Below, piece after piece: positions 8,386-17,222 of a DNA stretch of 64,000 bases (position 1 is its first letter; each line of letters starts with the position of its first letter). The translations under genes and the position numbers were made by a program. The notes beneath the pieces were generated by a model that saw only the letters and a list, made by a program, of their open reading frames with translations, made no database searches and had not been told where the DNA came from. This DNA comes from an uncultured Gemmatimonadota bacterium (GTDB lineage Bacteria > Gemmatimonadota > Gemmatimonadetes > Palauibacterales > Palauibacteraceae): assembly GCA_913043255.1 (NCBI GenBank), contig CAJWLK010000003.1, positions 143,401 through 207,400 of the forward strand. Direction: 5' to 3'.

Positions 8386-9906
8386 TCATACGTTCCGATT
8401 TTGAGATGCTTTATTCGCAGCGTGTAAACCAGAAATCCGTCCAAATACTGCCCCCGAAGCCAGTCCCGACCCTCCAGGGTAGCCGTTGAAAAATAGCCCT
8501 CCCACCATTTCGCCGGCCGCGAACAGCCCGGGGATGGGAGCACCACCGTCATCTAATACCTCTCCACCTTCACCTACATCGACTCCTCCGTAGGTGAAGG
8601 TTATTCCGCACCGTACAGGAAAGGCACGGAAAGGAGGCTGCTCGATTCGAAGAGCCCAGTTCGACTTAGGTGGCGACAGTCCCTTCGTTCCTTTTCCATC
8701 TAATACGTGTGGAACGTAAGCTTTATTTTGAACCGCTTGATTGTAATGAGTGACAGTCCGCAAGAATGCCTTTTGGTCAATATCTAGTTGGTTGGCTAGG
8801 GCCTGTAAGCTAGGTGACTCGTAACCCGTTGAGTTTTTCCCGAAATACTCGGACCTCAGCAACGACTCTACCTGTTGGTCGAATATTTGATAGGCGATTC
8901 CACCCGGCTGTTCTAAGAGTGCCCGGCCGTAGCGCGCGTAGGTGTAGTTTCGGAAGTCCGCCCCCTCGTCAACGAAACGTTGTCCGTTCTGGTTCACCAC
9001 GATCCCGTAGGGATAGCTATGTTTTTTGAAAATGTCTCCACCGATCGCGAAGTCCCCAAATTCAGGAGCCCCTTGATCCATCGCGACTGAGTGGCAGCCC
9101 GTCCAATCTCCACTCTGAACAGCCCCCGCTTCGAGGGCCATAGTGAGTCCACCTCCCGTATTATATGGTGTCCCTCGGACAATAACGTTCTTCCACTTCG
9201 ACCCGAGATGCATTGAGCGCAATTCGGGATTTGCTTCGAACCCGCCGCACGCCAGCACTACAGCGCCGCAGTCAAATTGAATCTGCGAAGGTCCCACAAT
9301 GACTCCTGTAATTGTGGGACCTTCGCGGAGTAACCCAACAGCTGCATTCCCATAAACTATTGGAATATCGAGATGTTTTGCCCGAGCAAAGAGACGATCG
9401 GTCAATCCCACGCCTCGACCGACTGATCGGAGCACGAGGCCGCCCCAAAATTGATATCGGCCCTCTTCGCGGACAGCTTGGTTGTCAAAAATTAGTTCGA
9501 ACTCTACACCTTGGCTAAGCATCCACCTGACCGTATCAGTCGATTGCTCGGCTAGACGGATGGCAAGATTTTCTTTGGTTCGCCCGCCAGACATCCGCAT
9601 CATGTCGTTTACGAACGCTTCTATCGGATACGGTTCGAGGTCAATCCGTGCAGCTTCCTCATCGGTGAGGTTGGGGATTAAGCTTCGGAGATCCGGAAGT
9701 CCGCCGTGAGCAAGTCGAATCGCACCATCCGTAAATCGGGAATTGCCCCCCCGTTGATCTGGTTTGGCAGCCTCGATCATCACTACGTCCGCTCCTGATT
9801 CGCGGGCGGAAAGGGCCGCACAAAGAGCCGCATTCCCGGCCCCGACAACTACAACGTCCCACCGTTTTTGTGCGGCTGATTTCAGGTCGGATTTAGGGAC
9901 TATCAT
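8386..9906 (-). CDS. FAD-dependent dehydrogenase, tricarballylate dehydrogenase-like
   Basis: A 506-residue flavoprotein of the fumarate reductase/succinate dehydrogenase family. It has an N-terminal dinucleotide-binding fold (GAGNAA, residues 22-27), a second FAD motif near Glu45, and the C-terminal GYPGGSG that closes the FAD site. It is close in style to TcuA, which oxidises tricarballylate to cis-aconitate, and to 3-ketosteroid dehydrogenase-like enzymes. ATG 9906 overlaps the stop of the upstream permease gene by four bases (ATGA), which fixes the start and implies translational coupling. As last gene of the transporter cassette it probably oxidises the imported acid. No TcuB-type electron-transfer partner is adjacent, so the electron acceptor is unknown. 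Confidence 0.85.
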   Translation of the reverse strand: MIVPKSDLKSAAQKRWDVVVVGAGNAALCAALSARESGADVVMIEAAKPDQRGGNSRFTDGAIRLAHGGLPDLRSLIPNLTDEEAARIDLEPYPIEAFVNDMMRMSGGRTKENLAIRLAEQSTDTVRWMLSQGVEFELIFDNQAVREEGRYQFWGGLVLRSVGRGVGLTDRLFARAKHLDIPIVYGNAAVGLLREGPTITGVIVGPSQIQFDCGAVVLACGGFEANPELRSMHLGSKWKNVIVRGTPYNTGGGLTMALEAGAVQSGDWTGCHSVAMDQGAPEFGDFAIGGDIFKKHSYPYGIVVNQNGQRFVDEGADFRNYTYARYGRALLEQPGGIAYQIFDQQVESLLRSEYFGKNSTGYESPSLQALANQLDIDQKAFLRTVTHYNQAVQNKAYVPHVLDGKGTKGLSPPKSNWALRIEQPPFRAFPVRCGITFTYGGVDVGEGGEVLDDGGAPIPGLFAAGEMVGGLFFNGYPGGSGLASGAVFGRISGLHAANKASQNRNV

Positions 9907-10412
9907 AGGAGCCCCAATGCACGGAGCGGATCTACGAAGGAAAGGGGCCATCGAAGCGAAAAGAGGTTCCCCAGGACAAGGAGAGAACCCAGCACCGCTA
10001 GAGAGCCGACTATGCATAGAGTCCACCGAACGTTGGCTTCACGACGCAAAAACGCGGCGGTGAAGATTGCGGCAGCGGATACGAACCCGACCAATGCAAC
10101 TAGAGTAAATAACCCCAACAGCCAAAAGAGATAGGGAAGGGTGTGATAGAAATCAGTTCTAATTCCGGCGATATCACTTGGCTTCCACGGTTCGTGTTCA
10201 TTGTTGGTGTGCAAAACTTTTGCGTGATGGTGGGACCTCATCCGTCTCATTGACCCCCACTCCGCAAGAGCAAGTACGGTACCCAAAATTCCAACGAATA
10301 GAGGAAAGATTTGTGCTCGAATTGGAAATGTAAGAGACGCCGCACCCGCAGCGGCGAAGATCAAGCCCAACGAAGTGAGCCCGATGATTTGTCCCCTTTC
10401 CGGAAGTCTCAT
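9903..10412 (-). CDS. tctB: Tripartite tricarboxylate transporter small permease, TctB family
   Basis: A 169-residue membrane protein with about four hydrophobic segments (near residues 8-28, 32-48, 95-130 and 135-160), matching the size and topology of TctB small permeases. It sits between the large permease and the flavoprotein. Its ATG at 10412 overlaps the tctA stop by four bases, and its own stop overlaps the next ATG in the same way. TctB pairs with TctA in the inner membrane to carry substrate from the periplasmic binding protein, driven by ion symport in the known systems. Sequence conservation is low, as usual for TctB, so the call rests on context as much as on sequence. Confidence 0.82.
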   Translation of the reverse strand: MRLPERGQIIGLTSLGLIFAAAGAASLTFPIRAQIFPLFVGILGTVLALAEWGSMRRMRSHHHAKVLHTNNEHEPWKPSDIAGIRTDFYHTLPYLFWLLGLFTLVALVGFVSAAAIFTAAFLRREANVRWTLCIVGSLAVLGSLLVLGNLFSLRWPLSFVDPLRALGLL

Positions 10413-11881
10413 GTTGCTGCCTTCTGGCTTAGGCGGACCCCCAAAATCGTCATGCCCACCGTGATTGCACCAATTGCTATCACGGCCGGTGCAGTGAGCC
10501 ATGACCAGCCATACCGCGTCACTGATATAAAGAGGTTTCGCTCGATACTTGCCGCGAGAACGAAACCGATGAGGATCGGGGGGAGAGGGAACCGAAGTCG
10601 GCGCAGTACCCAGCCCATCAGGCCAACTACGAGAAAGGCCCACATATCGCCCCAACTTCGACTACTCTGAAATGCTCCGGCAAGCATGATCACAAAGAGA
10701 AATGGTGCTAAAACAGACGGTCGCAAGGTAGCTAATCGCGCTACAAGACCTGATAGAAGTAGACAGGTGAGCGCACCGAATACGTTTGCGATGGCGAGCG
10801 TCCATATAATGAGAAGTGTGAGGTCTAGGTCGCCTCGTATCATACGTGGGCCCGGTTGGAGTCCCAGAAGAACTAATCCGCCCAGAAGAATTGCGGTTGT
10901 TCCGCTCCCTGGGATCCCAAATAACAAGGTTGGGATGAGCGCACCACCTTCCTTGGCGTTATTTGAACTTTCAGGGGCGATCACACCTCGAATATCTCCT
11001 TTACCAAAACCTTCCGAGTTCTTCGATGTTTGGGCTGCGATTCCGTAGCTCAGCCAGTCCACTACGGCGCCCCCGAGCCCGGGGATGAAACCGACTGCCA
11101 CGCCAAGGACAGCTGACCGCACGACGAGAAGTCGTTCTCGAATCACATCGCGAAGGCCTTCACGCCAACCGCTTACCCTCCGGGTCGTTGTGCCTTCTGC
11201 GATGCTTTTACCTTTCACCAGTAAATCGAGGAGTTCTGGCATTGCAAACAATCCCAACGCGAACACTGCGAGCGGGATTCCGTCATATAGATAGAGGTTA
11301 TCGAACGTGAACCGGTAAAACGGTGTCGCTGGTGCCGCCCCGATCGCCGCAATCAACAACCCTAGTACGGCCATCAGTGCACCTCGAATCGGTCGATCCC
11401 CCGATAAGATACCGACCATAGAAAGCCCAAGGATAGCGAGCATAAAGAGCTCAGGTGAACGGAATGCGAGCACTAACGGTCGAGCGATTGGAAGGATCAA
11501 AAGTAGAGTGATCGCCCCGACTAATCCTCCAAACATTGACGAAAGGAATGCTGCGCTCAGTGCTCGACCCGCCTGACCCTTCTGGGCTAAGGGATACCCA
11601 TCCATGATCGTGGCTTGGGACCCTGACGAACCCGGCGCGCCCAGTAAAATGGAAGGGAACGTATCCGCTGTATGAACGACCGCCGCCATTCCAATCAACA
11701 TGGCGATTGCGGGCCCCTGTTCCATACCGAACAGGAACGGCAGCAGGAGCGATAACCCGACCGTGCCCCCCAGCCCCGGAAGCACTCCGACTACCATCCC
11801 GACCACTACGCCCCCAAGCATGAAGGCGAGGTTTGAAGGCTCAAGCAGAAGGAGCAGTGCCTGAAATGCAGCTTGGATCAT
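10409..11881 (-). CDS. tctA: Tripartite tricarboxylate transporter large permease, TctA family
   Basis: A 490-residue inner-membrane permease with about 11-12 transmembrane segments. The TctA hallmarks are present: the first Gly-rich motif GVLPGLGG near residue 35 and its second copy GFIPGLGG near 245, with conserved NNAKEGGALIPTLLFGIPGSG near 310-335. It carries the substrate captured by the TctC lipoprotein. ATG 11881 overlaps the tctC stop by four bases, and its own stop overlaps the tctB start, so the three are a coupled unit. Known systems take citrate, tricarballylate, aromatic acids or other carboxylates; specificity cannot be read from the permease. Confidence 0.93.
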   Translation of the reverse strand: MIQAAFQALLLLLEPSNLAFMLGGVVVGMVVGVLPGLGGTVGLSLLLPFLFGMEQGPAIAMLIGMAAVVHTADTFPSILLGAPGSSGSQATIMDGYPLAQKGQAGRALSAAFLSSMFGGLVGAITLLLILPIARPLVLAFRSPELFMLAILGLSMVGILSGDRPIRGALMAVLGLLIAAIGAAPATPFYRFTFDNLYLYDGIPLAVFALGLFAMPELLDLLVKGKSIAEGTTTRRVSGWREGLRDVIRERLLVVRSAVLGVAVGFIPGLGGAVVDWLSYGIAAQTSKNSEGFGKGDIRGVIAPESSNNAKEGGALIPTLLFGIPGSGTTAILLGGLVLLGLQPGPRMIRGDLDLTLLIIWTLAIANVFGALTCLLLSGLVARLATLRPSVLAPFLFVIMLAGAFQSSRSWGDMWAFLVVGLMGWVLRRLRFPLPPILIGFVLAASIERNLFISVTRYGWSWLTAPAVIAIGAITVGMTILGVRLSQKAAT

Positions 11882-12954
11882 CGAACTGGCTCGGGAAGTG
11901 CCACATCGAACCCGTGTTCAAGGAACTCGACCAACCAGCGTCTAGCCTCTAGTGAAATGCGAGCCGTTTCGGCTAGTGCCGCGTCCACGTTATCGCCTAC
12001 GTAAAAGTCGTAGCCGCCAATAAGCCGCGAGGCACGTTCAAGAAACTCCGGATCGCCCGTCGCTTTTTCGGCAGCAGTAATGAGTTCTTGAACTCGGTCC
12101 TCTGGTGCGTTCGCGTGGACCCATAACCCTTTCTGTGCTGCGAAACCGGCCATGAGTACAGCACGGTAGGCTTCCCACGCCACTCCGGACGGTTCATGCC
12201 CGCGGCAGGCGCGGTAGGCTTTCCTCATCCCGGGCAGATCCGGAAAGACGGGGTCATCGATTACCTGTCCATCACCATCGATCAACCCAAAACTGAAGAG
12301 CGGAACCGCGCGCCCTTCCTCGACAAGTGGTAGGACATTAGCGAGATAGGCTGGGCTTGTCTGATAATCGAGGTTGGTTTCTCCTTGTTCGAGCGCAACC
12401 CGAGCTGCTCCTTTTCCCGCGTATCCGAGAATGTCTATCACTTCGACGCCAAGGAGTTCAAAACTTAGGAGGGGGGCCATGTCGAGACCGGTTGGTGAGA
12501 TGCCTCCGTAAATCAGGGTTTGATCCGATGCGCATAACTCTTCGACCGAACGTATGCCAAGGTCTGCGGATGCATAAACCACCCCGCCAACCGGCGAACC
12601 TGCAATTCCCCGCATGTTTTCGAAGTCGTAACGCACTGCGGGCTCGCCGAGAAGCCATGGCAGCACTTGTGATCCGCTAGAAACGAAGAGAGTCCGCCCG
12701 TCGGGTTTACGTCGGAGCGCGAAGACGTTGCCCCCCTGTACGCCAGCCGCACCCGTAATGTTGACGACTTGGACAGTGAGCGAATTGTCCAGGTAGCGTT
12801 GGAGATAAGGTGCTAAGGCGCGTGCCCACTGATCGGATCCGCCCCCCTCTCCTACCGGAACGATGATTTCCAAGACTTGCCGGTTGCCATCAGTACAGCC
12901 GGAGATGCCCCAAACTGAGAGAAGCATGACGAGGATCCGGAGCGCACAACGCAT
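11878..12954 (-). CDS. tctC: Tripartite tricarboxylate transporter solute-binding lipoprotein, TctC/Bug family
   Basis: A 358-residue periplasmic binding protein. A lipoprotein signal ends at Cys20 (ISGC), so it is anchored to a membrane rather than free. The Bug-family opening motif (IIVPVGEGGGSDQWAR, about 30-45) and the ITGAAG loop that touches a substrate carboxylate are visible. It is the first gene of the four-gene minus-strand operon (tctC-tctA-tctB-flavoprotein) and its stop overlaps the tctA ATG. GGAG nine bases before ATG 12954 is the ribosome site. It faces the molybdenum hydroxylase genes across a 213-base divergent promoter region, which suggests shared control. Confidence 0.9.
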   Translation of the reverse strand: MRCALRILVMLLSVWGISGCTDGNRQVLEIIVPVGEGGGSDQWARALAPYLQRYLDNSLTVQVVNITGAAGVQGGNVFALRRKPDGRTLFVSSGSQVLPWLLGEPAVRYDFENMRGIAGSPVGGVVYASADLGIRSVEELCASDQTLIYGGISPTGLDMAPLLSFELLGVEVIDILGYAGKGAARVALEQGETNLDYQTSPAYLANVLPLVEEGRAVPLFSFGLIDGDGQVIDDPVFPDLPGMRKAYRACRGHEPSGVAWEAYRAVLMAGFAAQKGLWVHANAPEDRVQELITAAEKATGDPEFLERASRLIGGYDFYVGDNVDAALAETARISLEARRWLVEFLEHGFDVALPEPVR

Positions 12955-13167
12955 CGATCGAAACTCCGGCAGCGGGACGGTTTGGTCAACCAGTTAGAGA
13001 TTTGAGTAAATCTCAGATTATAGAAACCTCTTACAGTTGAGTGCCTCTCGCGAATCAGGGCCGAGACTGAGAGAATTCTAGATGACAAAGCATCGCATCG
13101 GATCCCTACGCACGACACAGTGCAAACAATCTCCTTATCAAATCCTACGCGCACTGAGGAGAAACGC
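12955..13167. promoter_or_regulatory. Divergent promoter region
   Basis: The 213 bases between the transporter operon and the molybdenum hydroxylase genes. It must contain both promoters. The A/T-rich stretch at about 13005-13025 is the most promoter-like part, but no clean -35/-10 pair stands out. GAGGAG at 13157-13162 is the ribosome site for the plus-strand gene. Confidence 0.35.
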
Positions 13168-13668
13168 ATGAGTGAGATCACACTTCGGGTAAATGGAGAA
13201 ACCCACACGTTGGACGTTGAGCCTTCCACCCCACTGCTCTACATCCTTCGCAATGATCTCGGGCTTCGGGGACCGCGGTTTGGCTGTGGTCTTGGGCAAT
13301 GCGGGACCTGTACCGTACTGATGGACGGTCGGGCGGTGCGCTCCTGCATGCGGCCAGTTGAGCGGGTTAACAGTGAAGTTACTACGCTCGAAGGTCTTTC
13401 GACGGAGGGTGAACTCCACCCAGTTCAACAGGCTTGGATCGATGAACAGGTGCCTCAGTGTGGGTATTGTCAGAACGGTCAGATCCTTACTGCTAAGGCC
13501 CTATTGGACGAGAACCCTGACCCAACTGATGCAGAGGTGCGCACGGGGATGAATGGTGTTCTCTGTCGGTGCATGACTTATTACCGGATTCAAGCGGCCG
13601 TGAAGCGTGCCTCGGAGATGATGGCAACGGGCGAAGCGGGATCGAGTGAGAGAGGGGTGGATCGATGA
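13168..13668 (+). CDS. Molybdenum hydroxylase small subunit, two [2Fe-2S] clusters
   Basis: A 166-residue protein of the xanthine dehydrogenase/aldehyde oxidase small-subunit family. The plant-ferredoxin-like cluster uses Cys40, Cys45, Cys48 and Cys60; the helical domain cluster uses Cys98, Cys101, Cys133 and Cys135. It passes electrons from the molybdenum site of the partner subunit to an acceptor. ATG 13168 follows GAGGAGAAACGC. Its stop overlaps the next ATG (ATGA), tying it to the large subunit. The two-subunit arrangement without a FAD subunit matches isoquinoline 1-oxidoreductase and related periplasmic enzymes, which usually deliver electrons to a cytochrome. Confidence 0.93.
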   Translation: MSEITLRVNGETHTLDVEPSTPLLYILRNDLGLRGPRFGCGLGQCGTCTVLMDGRAVRSCMRPVERVNSEVTTLEGLSTEGELHPVQQAWIDEQVPQCGYCQNGQILTAKALLDENPDPTDAEVRTGMNGVLCRCMTYYRIQAAVKRASEMMATGEAGSSERGVDR

Positions 13669-16040
13669 AGTGGACTCCTCATGCTTCGACGTCGCTCGAT
13701 GATGCGCTCGCGCCTTGGGAGGGGGCAACATCGCGGCGCGATTTCCTGAAGAGTTCGGGCCTTTTCGTACTGGGATTTGGTGCAACAGGTGGGGCTGGTT
13801 TCGTCGCATCGGCCAACGGACAGCGACCGAACGGAGACACGGTGCCGTATCCCGAACCGGACTTTCACGACCTCGATTCTTGGCTCGTCGTTCACGAAGA
13901 TGAGACGGCAGTTTTCTATGTCGGAAAGACAGATGGAGGGCAGGGTACCGGGACTGCCATCCGTCAGATGATGTGCGATGAACTCGATATCGGGTTTGAC
14001 CAGACGACACTCGTTATGGGTCGGACAGATTTGACTGTGGATCAAGGTGGATCTGGCGGGTCAGATGCGATCGAGCGAGACGGTGCAGTCGCGCGTCGTG
14101 TCGCCGCCGAAGCTCGGCGCGCACTGCTTGAGTTGGCATCCGACCGGCTTGGTGTGCCGGTCGATGGGCTTAATGCAAGGGAGGGCGTCATCTTTTCAAA
14201 CGCCAACTCTTCGAAGCGTGTGAGCTACGGTCAACTCGTTGGCGGACAGCGCTTCGATGTCATCCTGACGGGCGCAAACGTTAACGCAATCACCGGGATC
14301 GCGCCGATTAAGTCAGTGCAGGATTTACGGCTTGTCGGCCAATCGATCCCACGATACGACATCCCCGCTAAGGTTGATGGGTCACTCGAATGGGCAGTGG
14401 ATGTGAACCTGCCTGGTATGGTCCACGCGCGGAATGTTCGGCCGCCGATAGTTGGAGCGACACTGGTCGCGATTGATGAATCTTCGGTTCGGGATTTACC
14501 AGGTTTCATTCAGGTCGTGAACCGAGGTAACTACGTTGCCGTGGTGTGCGAGCGTGAAGAACAAGCGATCGAAGCAGCACAAAAGCTCGAGGTCGAGTGG
14601 GCGTCGCCGGAGTTCGCGCCGTTTCCATCTTCTGAGAACCTTTTCGATTACCTGAGAAATACGACACCTGAACCTGGCGGTTTCGCGCGGGACAACGGTG
14701 ACCCAGAGGCTGCATTTGCTGATGCTGAGACAATCGTCGCAGCTGCTTATGACGTTCCTTTCCAGGGGCATACGGCAATCGGTCCGGCCCACGGAATTGC
14801 AGACCCGTCGGATGGACAACTCACGATCTACACAAACGACATGAAGCCATATAGCCTGAGGACTGGTGTAGCCGAGTTTCTGGGGATCCCAGCCGAACAG
14901 GTGCGAGTCATCTGGATGGATGGCCCGCAACTTTACGGGCGAACCGCTGCAGATGATGCAGGGTTCGAGGCTGCGTTTCTTGCTCACGAACTGGGACGCC
15001 CAGTGCGTGTCCAATGGATGCGGAACGAGGAGACTGCATGGGATACCAAAGGCCCAGCCTTTGCATTTAACCTTCGCGGTGGATTGGATCCCAAGGGGAA
15101 CGTTGTTGCATGGGACTATCGGGCACGTGTCGCAAATTACGCACATGTCGGCTACAACGAACCAGACACAGTTCTGATCGCACAGCTCATGGGGATCCGC
15201 CCCGAGCGACCTTCACCGGGCGGTGCTCGCCCGCCCGACGAGATGTATGCAATTCCGAACCGGCGTCATGAGACGCGGGTTGTTCGCTTTCCACAAGCTT
15301 TCGAAACCCCGCTTCGCACCGGAAACCTGCGAGATCCTAACGGACCGCAGACAACTTTTGCTGGAGAGTCGTTCATCGATGAGATGGCTGCGGCCGCAAA
15401 AGCCGACCCGGTCGAGTTCCGGCTCCGGTTACTCCGCGGAAGTCAGGATGATGACGCGGCCTTCCGGCGCACTCGATCGATTGCCGTCGTTGAAGCCGCG
15501 GCAGATGCTTACGGTTGGACTCCACGCTCCGCTGCAAGCAATATCGGGACAAGCCGTATCCTCACAGGTCGCGGTTTTGCATATGCGTACCGTATTAGCA
15601 CCACCATCGCTCATGTAGTGGAGGTGGAAGTGGACCGTGAGACGGGGCGTGTCTGGGTTAAACGTATGGTGTGCGCGCATGACTGCGGTCTCGTTATTAA
15701 TCCGGATGGGCTTGAGAGCACTATCCAGGGTAACCTTCTTCACGGAATCAGCCGCACCCTTTTCGAAGAAGTCCAGTTCGACGAAGAAAAGGTTACCAGC
15801 GTTGACTGGCGTACCCACCCGACGATCACGCATATGGATGCCCCTGACCAGATCGATATCGTGATCGTCAACGGTGACCCGAACCCCGACCGACCCGACC
15901 TCCCGCCCTATGGTGCGGGAGAGCCGTCGCACCGACTTGTCGCCGCCGCCATCGCGAACGGGATTTACGATGCGACTGGCGTTCGTCTTCGTCGTATTCC
16001 CTTCCGACCTGAACAGGTGCTCGATGCATTGGATACCTAG
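13665..16040 (+). CDS. Molybdenum hydroxylase large subunit, Tat-exported, IorB-like
   Basis: A 791-residue molybdopterin-binding subunit. A twin-arginine signal (TSRRDFLK with Arg24-Arg25, then a hydrophobic stretch) exports the folded enzyme together with its small subunit. The catalytic Glu is visible at about residue 753 in GAGEP. Family members hydroxylate N-heteroaromatics or aldehydes; the absence of a FAD subunit and the Tat signal place it near isoquinoline 1-oxidoreductase. The gene overlaps the small-subunit gene by four bases. No cofactor-maturation (XdhC-like) gene lies in the window. Together with the divergent acid transporter it suggests oxidation of an imported organic compound or its precursor; this is inference. 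Confidence 0.9.
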   Translation: MKWTPHASTSLDDALAPWEGATSRRDFLKSSGLFVLGFGATGGAGFVASANGQRPNGDTVPYPEPDFHDLDSWLVVHEDETAVFYVGKTDGGQGTGTAIRQMMCDELDIGFDQTTLVMGRTDLTVDQGGSGGSDAIERDGAVARRVAAEARRALLELASDRLGVPVDGLNAREGVIFSNANSSKRVSYGQLVGGQRFDVILTGANVNAITGIAPIKSVQDLRLVGQSIPRYDIPAKVDGSLEWAVDVNLPGMVHARNVRPPIVGATLVAIDESSVRDLPGFIQVVNRGNYVAVVCEREEQAIEAAQKLEVEWASPEFAPFPSSENLFDYLRNTTPEPGGFARDNGDPEAAFADAETIVAAAYDVPFQGHTAIGPAHGIADPSDGQLTIYTNDMKPYSLRTGVAEFLGIPAEQVRVIWMDGPQLYGRTAADDAGFEAAFLAHELGRPVRVQWMRNEETAWDTKGPAFAFNLRGGLDPKGNVVAWDYRARVANYAHVGYNEPDTVLIAQLMGIRPERPSPGGARPPDEMYAIPNRRHETRVVRFPQAFETPLRTGNLRDPNGPQTTFAGESFIDEMAAAAKADPVEFRLRLLRGSQDDDAAFRRTRSIAVVEAAADAYGWTPRSAASNIGTSRILTGRGFAYAYRISTTIAHVVEVEVDRETGRVWVKRMVCAHDCGLVINPDGLESTIQGNLLHGISRTLFEEVQFDEEKVTSVDWRTHPTITHMDAPDQIDIVIVNGDPNPDRPDLPPYGAGEPSHRLVAAAIANGIYDATGVRLRRIPFRPEQVLDALDT

Positions 16041-16148
16041 CGGACTATGGTGAGAATCGTGCCGGTAGCGAACCTTTGGGCACGAGCACTCTTACGAGAC
16101 AGGGCGGGGCAACTGAGGCCAGGTCTGGGGGTCTGCTGTTGATATGTC

Positions 16149-16176
16149 GGGCTTTGGGATAGACGCACGAAAGCCC
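16149..16176 (-). terminator. Possible terminator of the tRNA operon
   Basis: A 7-bp stem (GGGCTTT/AAAGCCC, 16149-16155 with 16170-16176) with a 14-base loop lies 27 bases past the 3' end of the last minus-strand tRNA. No T-run follows on that strand, so support is weak. The rest of 16041-16202 holds no gene. Confidence 0.35.
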
Positions 16177-16202
16177 GTGGTATACGTGGACTTTTCGCGT
16201 AA

Positions 16203-16276
16203 TCGGGGCGGCGAGATTTGAACTCGCGACCTCCTGAACCCCATTCAGGCGCGCTACCGGGCTGCGCCACGCCCCG
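16203..16276 (-). tRNA. tRNA-Pro(GGG)
   Basis: Cloverleaf of 74 bases on the minus strand. Acceptor CGGGGCG pairs with CGCCCCG; the anticodon stem CCTGA/TCAGG encloses loop ATGGGGT, giving anticodon GGG. The T loop is TTCAAAT. Discriminator A. CCA is not encoded. Confidence 0.96.
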
Positions 16277-16354
16277 AAGTAGTCGGAGAAGCTAGCTGGA
16301 AGCCAACCTCCGTCAACCTACAGCCCATGCAGCTAAATCCTTGCATCGAGGGAA

Positions 16355-16428
16355 TCGGGGCGCCCGGATTTGAACCGGGGACCTCTGCGTCCCGAACGCA
16401 GCGCTCTACCGGACTGAGCCACGCCCCG
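16355..16428 (-). tRNA. tRNA-Pro(CGG)
   Basis: Cloverleaf of 74 bases on the minus strand with the same acceptor (CGGGGCG/CGCCCCG) as the neighbouring tRNA-Pro. Anticodon stem CTGCG/CGCAG, loop TTCGGGA, anticodon CGG. T loop TTCAAAT. CCA is not encoded. Confidence 0.96.
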
Positions 16429-16480
16429 AGGTTTTTTTACCTTGCGCTCAAGGCGCGGTGCCACCGAGAAGAGCAACAAA

Positions 16481-16553
16481 AGCGGGTGACCGGATTCGAA
16501 CCGGCGACCTCAACCTTGGCAAGGTTGCGCTCTACCAGCTGAGCTACACCCGC
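16481..16553 (-). tRNA. tRNA-Gly(GCC)
   Basis: Cloverleaf of 73 bases on the minus strand. Acceptor GCGGGTG/CACCCGC with discriminator T (U); anticodon stem CAACC/GGTTG, loop TTGCCAA, anticodon GCC. T loop TTCGAAT. CCA is not encoded. Confidence 0.97.
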
Positions 16554-16590
16554 AATTTCTCAGGACAATTTGTGCTACCAGCGACACTAG

Positions 16591-16662
16591 AGCCACCGGG
16601 CGGACTTGAACCGCCGACCGCCGCATTACGAATGCGGTGCTCTACCACTGAGCTACGGTGGC
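16591..16662 (-). tRNA. tRNA-Thr(CGT)
   Basis: Cloverleaf of 72 bases on the minus strand. Acceptor GCCACCG/CGGTGGC, discriminator T (U); anticodon stem CCGCA/TGCGG, loop TTCGTAA, anticodon CGT for ACG codons. T loop TTCAAGT. CCA is not encoded. Confidence 0.96.
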
Positions 16663-16704
16663 AGGTCATACCCTATAAACAAGATATTGCAGGGTACCAC
16701 CAAG

Positions 16705-16777
16705 TGGAGCCGAGGGGATTTGAACCCCTGACCTCCACGTTGCGAACGTGGCGCTCTCCCAACTGAGCTACGGCCCC
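16705..16777 (-). tRNA. tRNA-Ala(CGC)
   Basis: Cloverleaf of 73 bases on the minus strand. Acceptor GGGGCCG pairs with CGGCTCC (one G-U pair), discriminator A; anticodon stem CCACG/CGTGG, loop TTCGCAA, anticodon CGC for GCG codons. T loop TTCAAAT. CCA is not encoded. Confidence 0.95.
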
Positions 16778-16793
16778 AAGGATTCTCTTAGTA

Positions 16794-16868
16794 CGGGGCT
16801 GACGGGATTCGAACCCGCGACCTCCGGTGTGACAGACCGGCACTCTAACCAGGCTGAGCTACAGCCCC
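16794..16868 (-). tRNA. tRNA-Asp(GTC)
   Basis: Cloverleaf of 75 bases on the minus strand. Acceptor GGGGCTG/CAGCCCC with the Asp-typical discriminator G; anticodon stem CCGGT/ACCGG, loop CTGTCAC, anticodon GTC. T loop TTCGAAT. CCA is not encoded. Confidence 0.97.
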
Positions 16869-16929
16869 CCGTAATGCGATGCGGCAAAACCCCAACGTCG
16901 ATCATCCCGGCTCAAATCTTGCCGCCGAA

Positions 16930-17003
<74 letters not shown>

Positions 17004-17016
17004 GCAAAGACAAAGA

Positions 17017-17046
17017 CGAGCGGGTCCCCGTAAGGAAGCCCGCTCG
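17017..17046 (-). other. Hairpin in the tRNA operon leader
   Basis: Arms CGAGCGGG (17017-17024) and CCCGCTCG (17039-17046) form a perfect 8-bp stem with a 14-base loop, between the promoter and the first tRNA. It may guide 5' processing of the precursor. Confidence 0.45.
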
Positions 17047-17053
17047 CCCATAT

Positions 17054-17082
17054 ATGGTAAATGAAGCGTGGAGATGGGTCAA
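17054..17082 (-). promoter_or_regulatory. Sigma70-like promoter of the tRNA operon
   Basis: Read on the minus strand: -35 TTGACC (17077-17082), 17-base spacer, -10 TACCAT (17054-17059). Transcription would start near 17047 and run through all seven tRNAs. Five of six -35 bases and four of six -10 bases match consensus. Confidence 0.65.
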
Positions 17083-17222
17083 CCCGATAATTGGTTGTGT
17101 CGACGGATTTTTTGGGTGTTTGTATTTACTCCCCCGATGCCAACTTGTACCTGTGGCGAAGTCGTTCAGTCGCCATATCAGGATGCCATTGCGAACCGGG
17201 TTCTGTCATCACCGCTCGAACT

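Noticed and set aside
13138..15932. Long minus-strand open frames within the molybdenum hydroxylase genes
   Set aside because: They lie entirely opposite well-supported coding sequence and show no domain or ribosome site.
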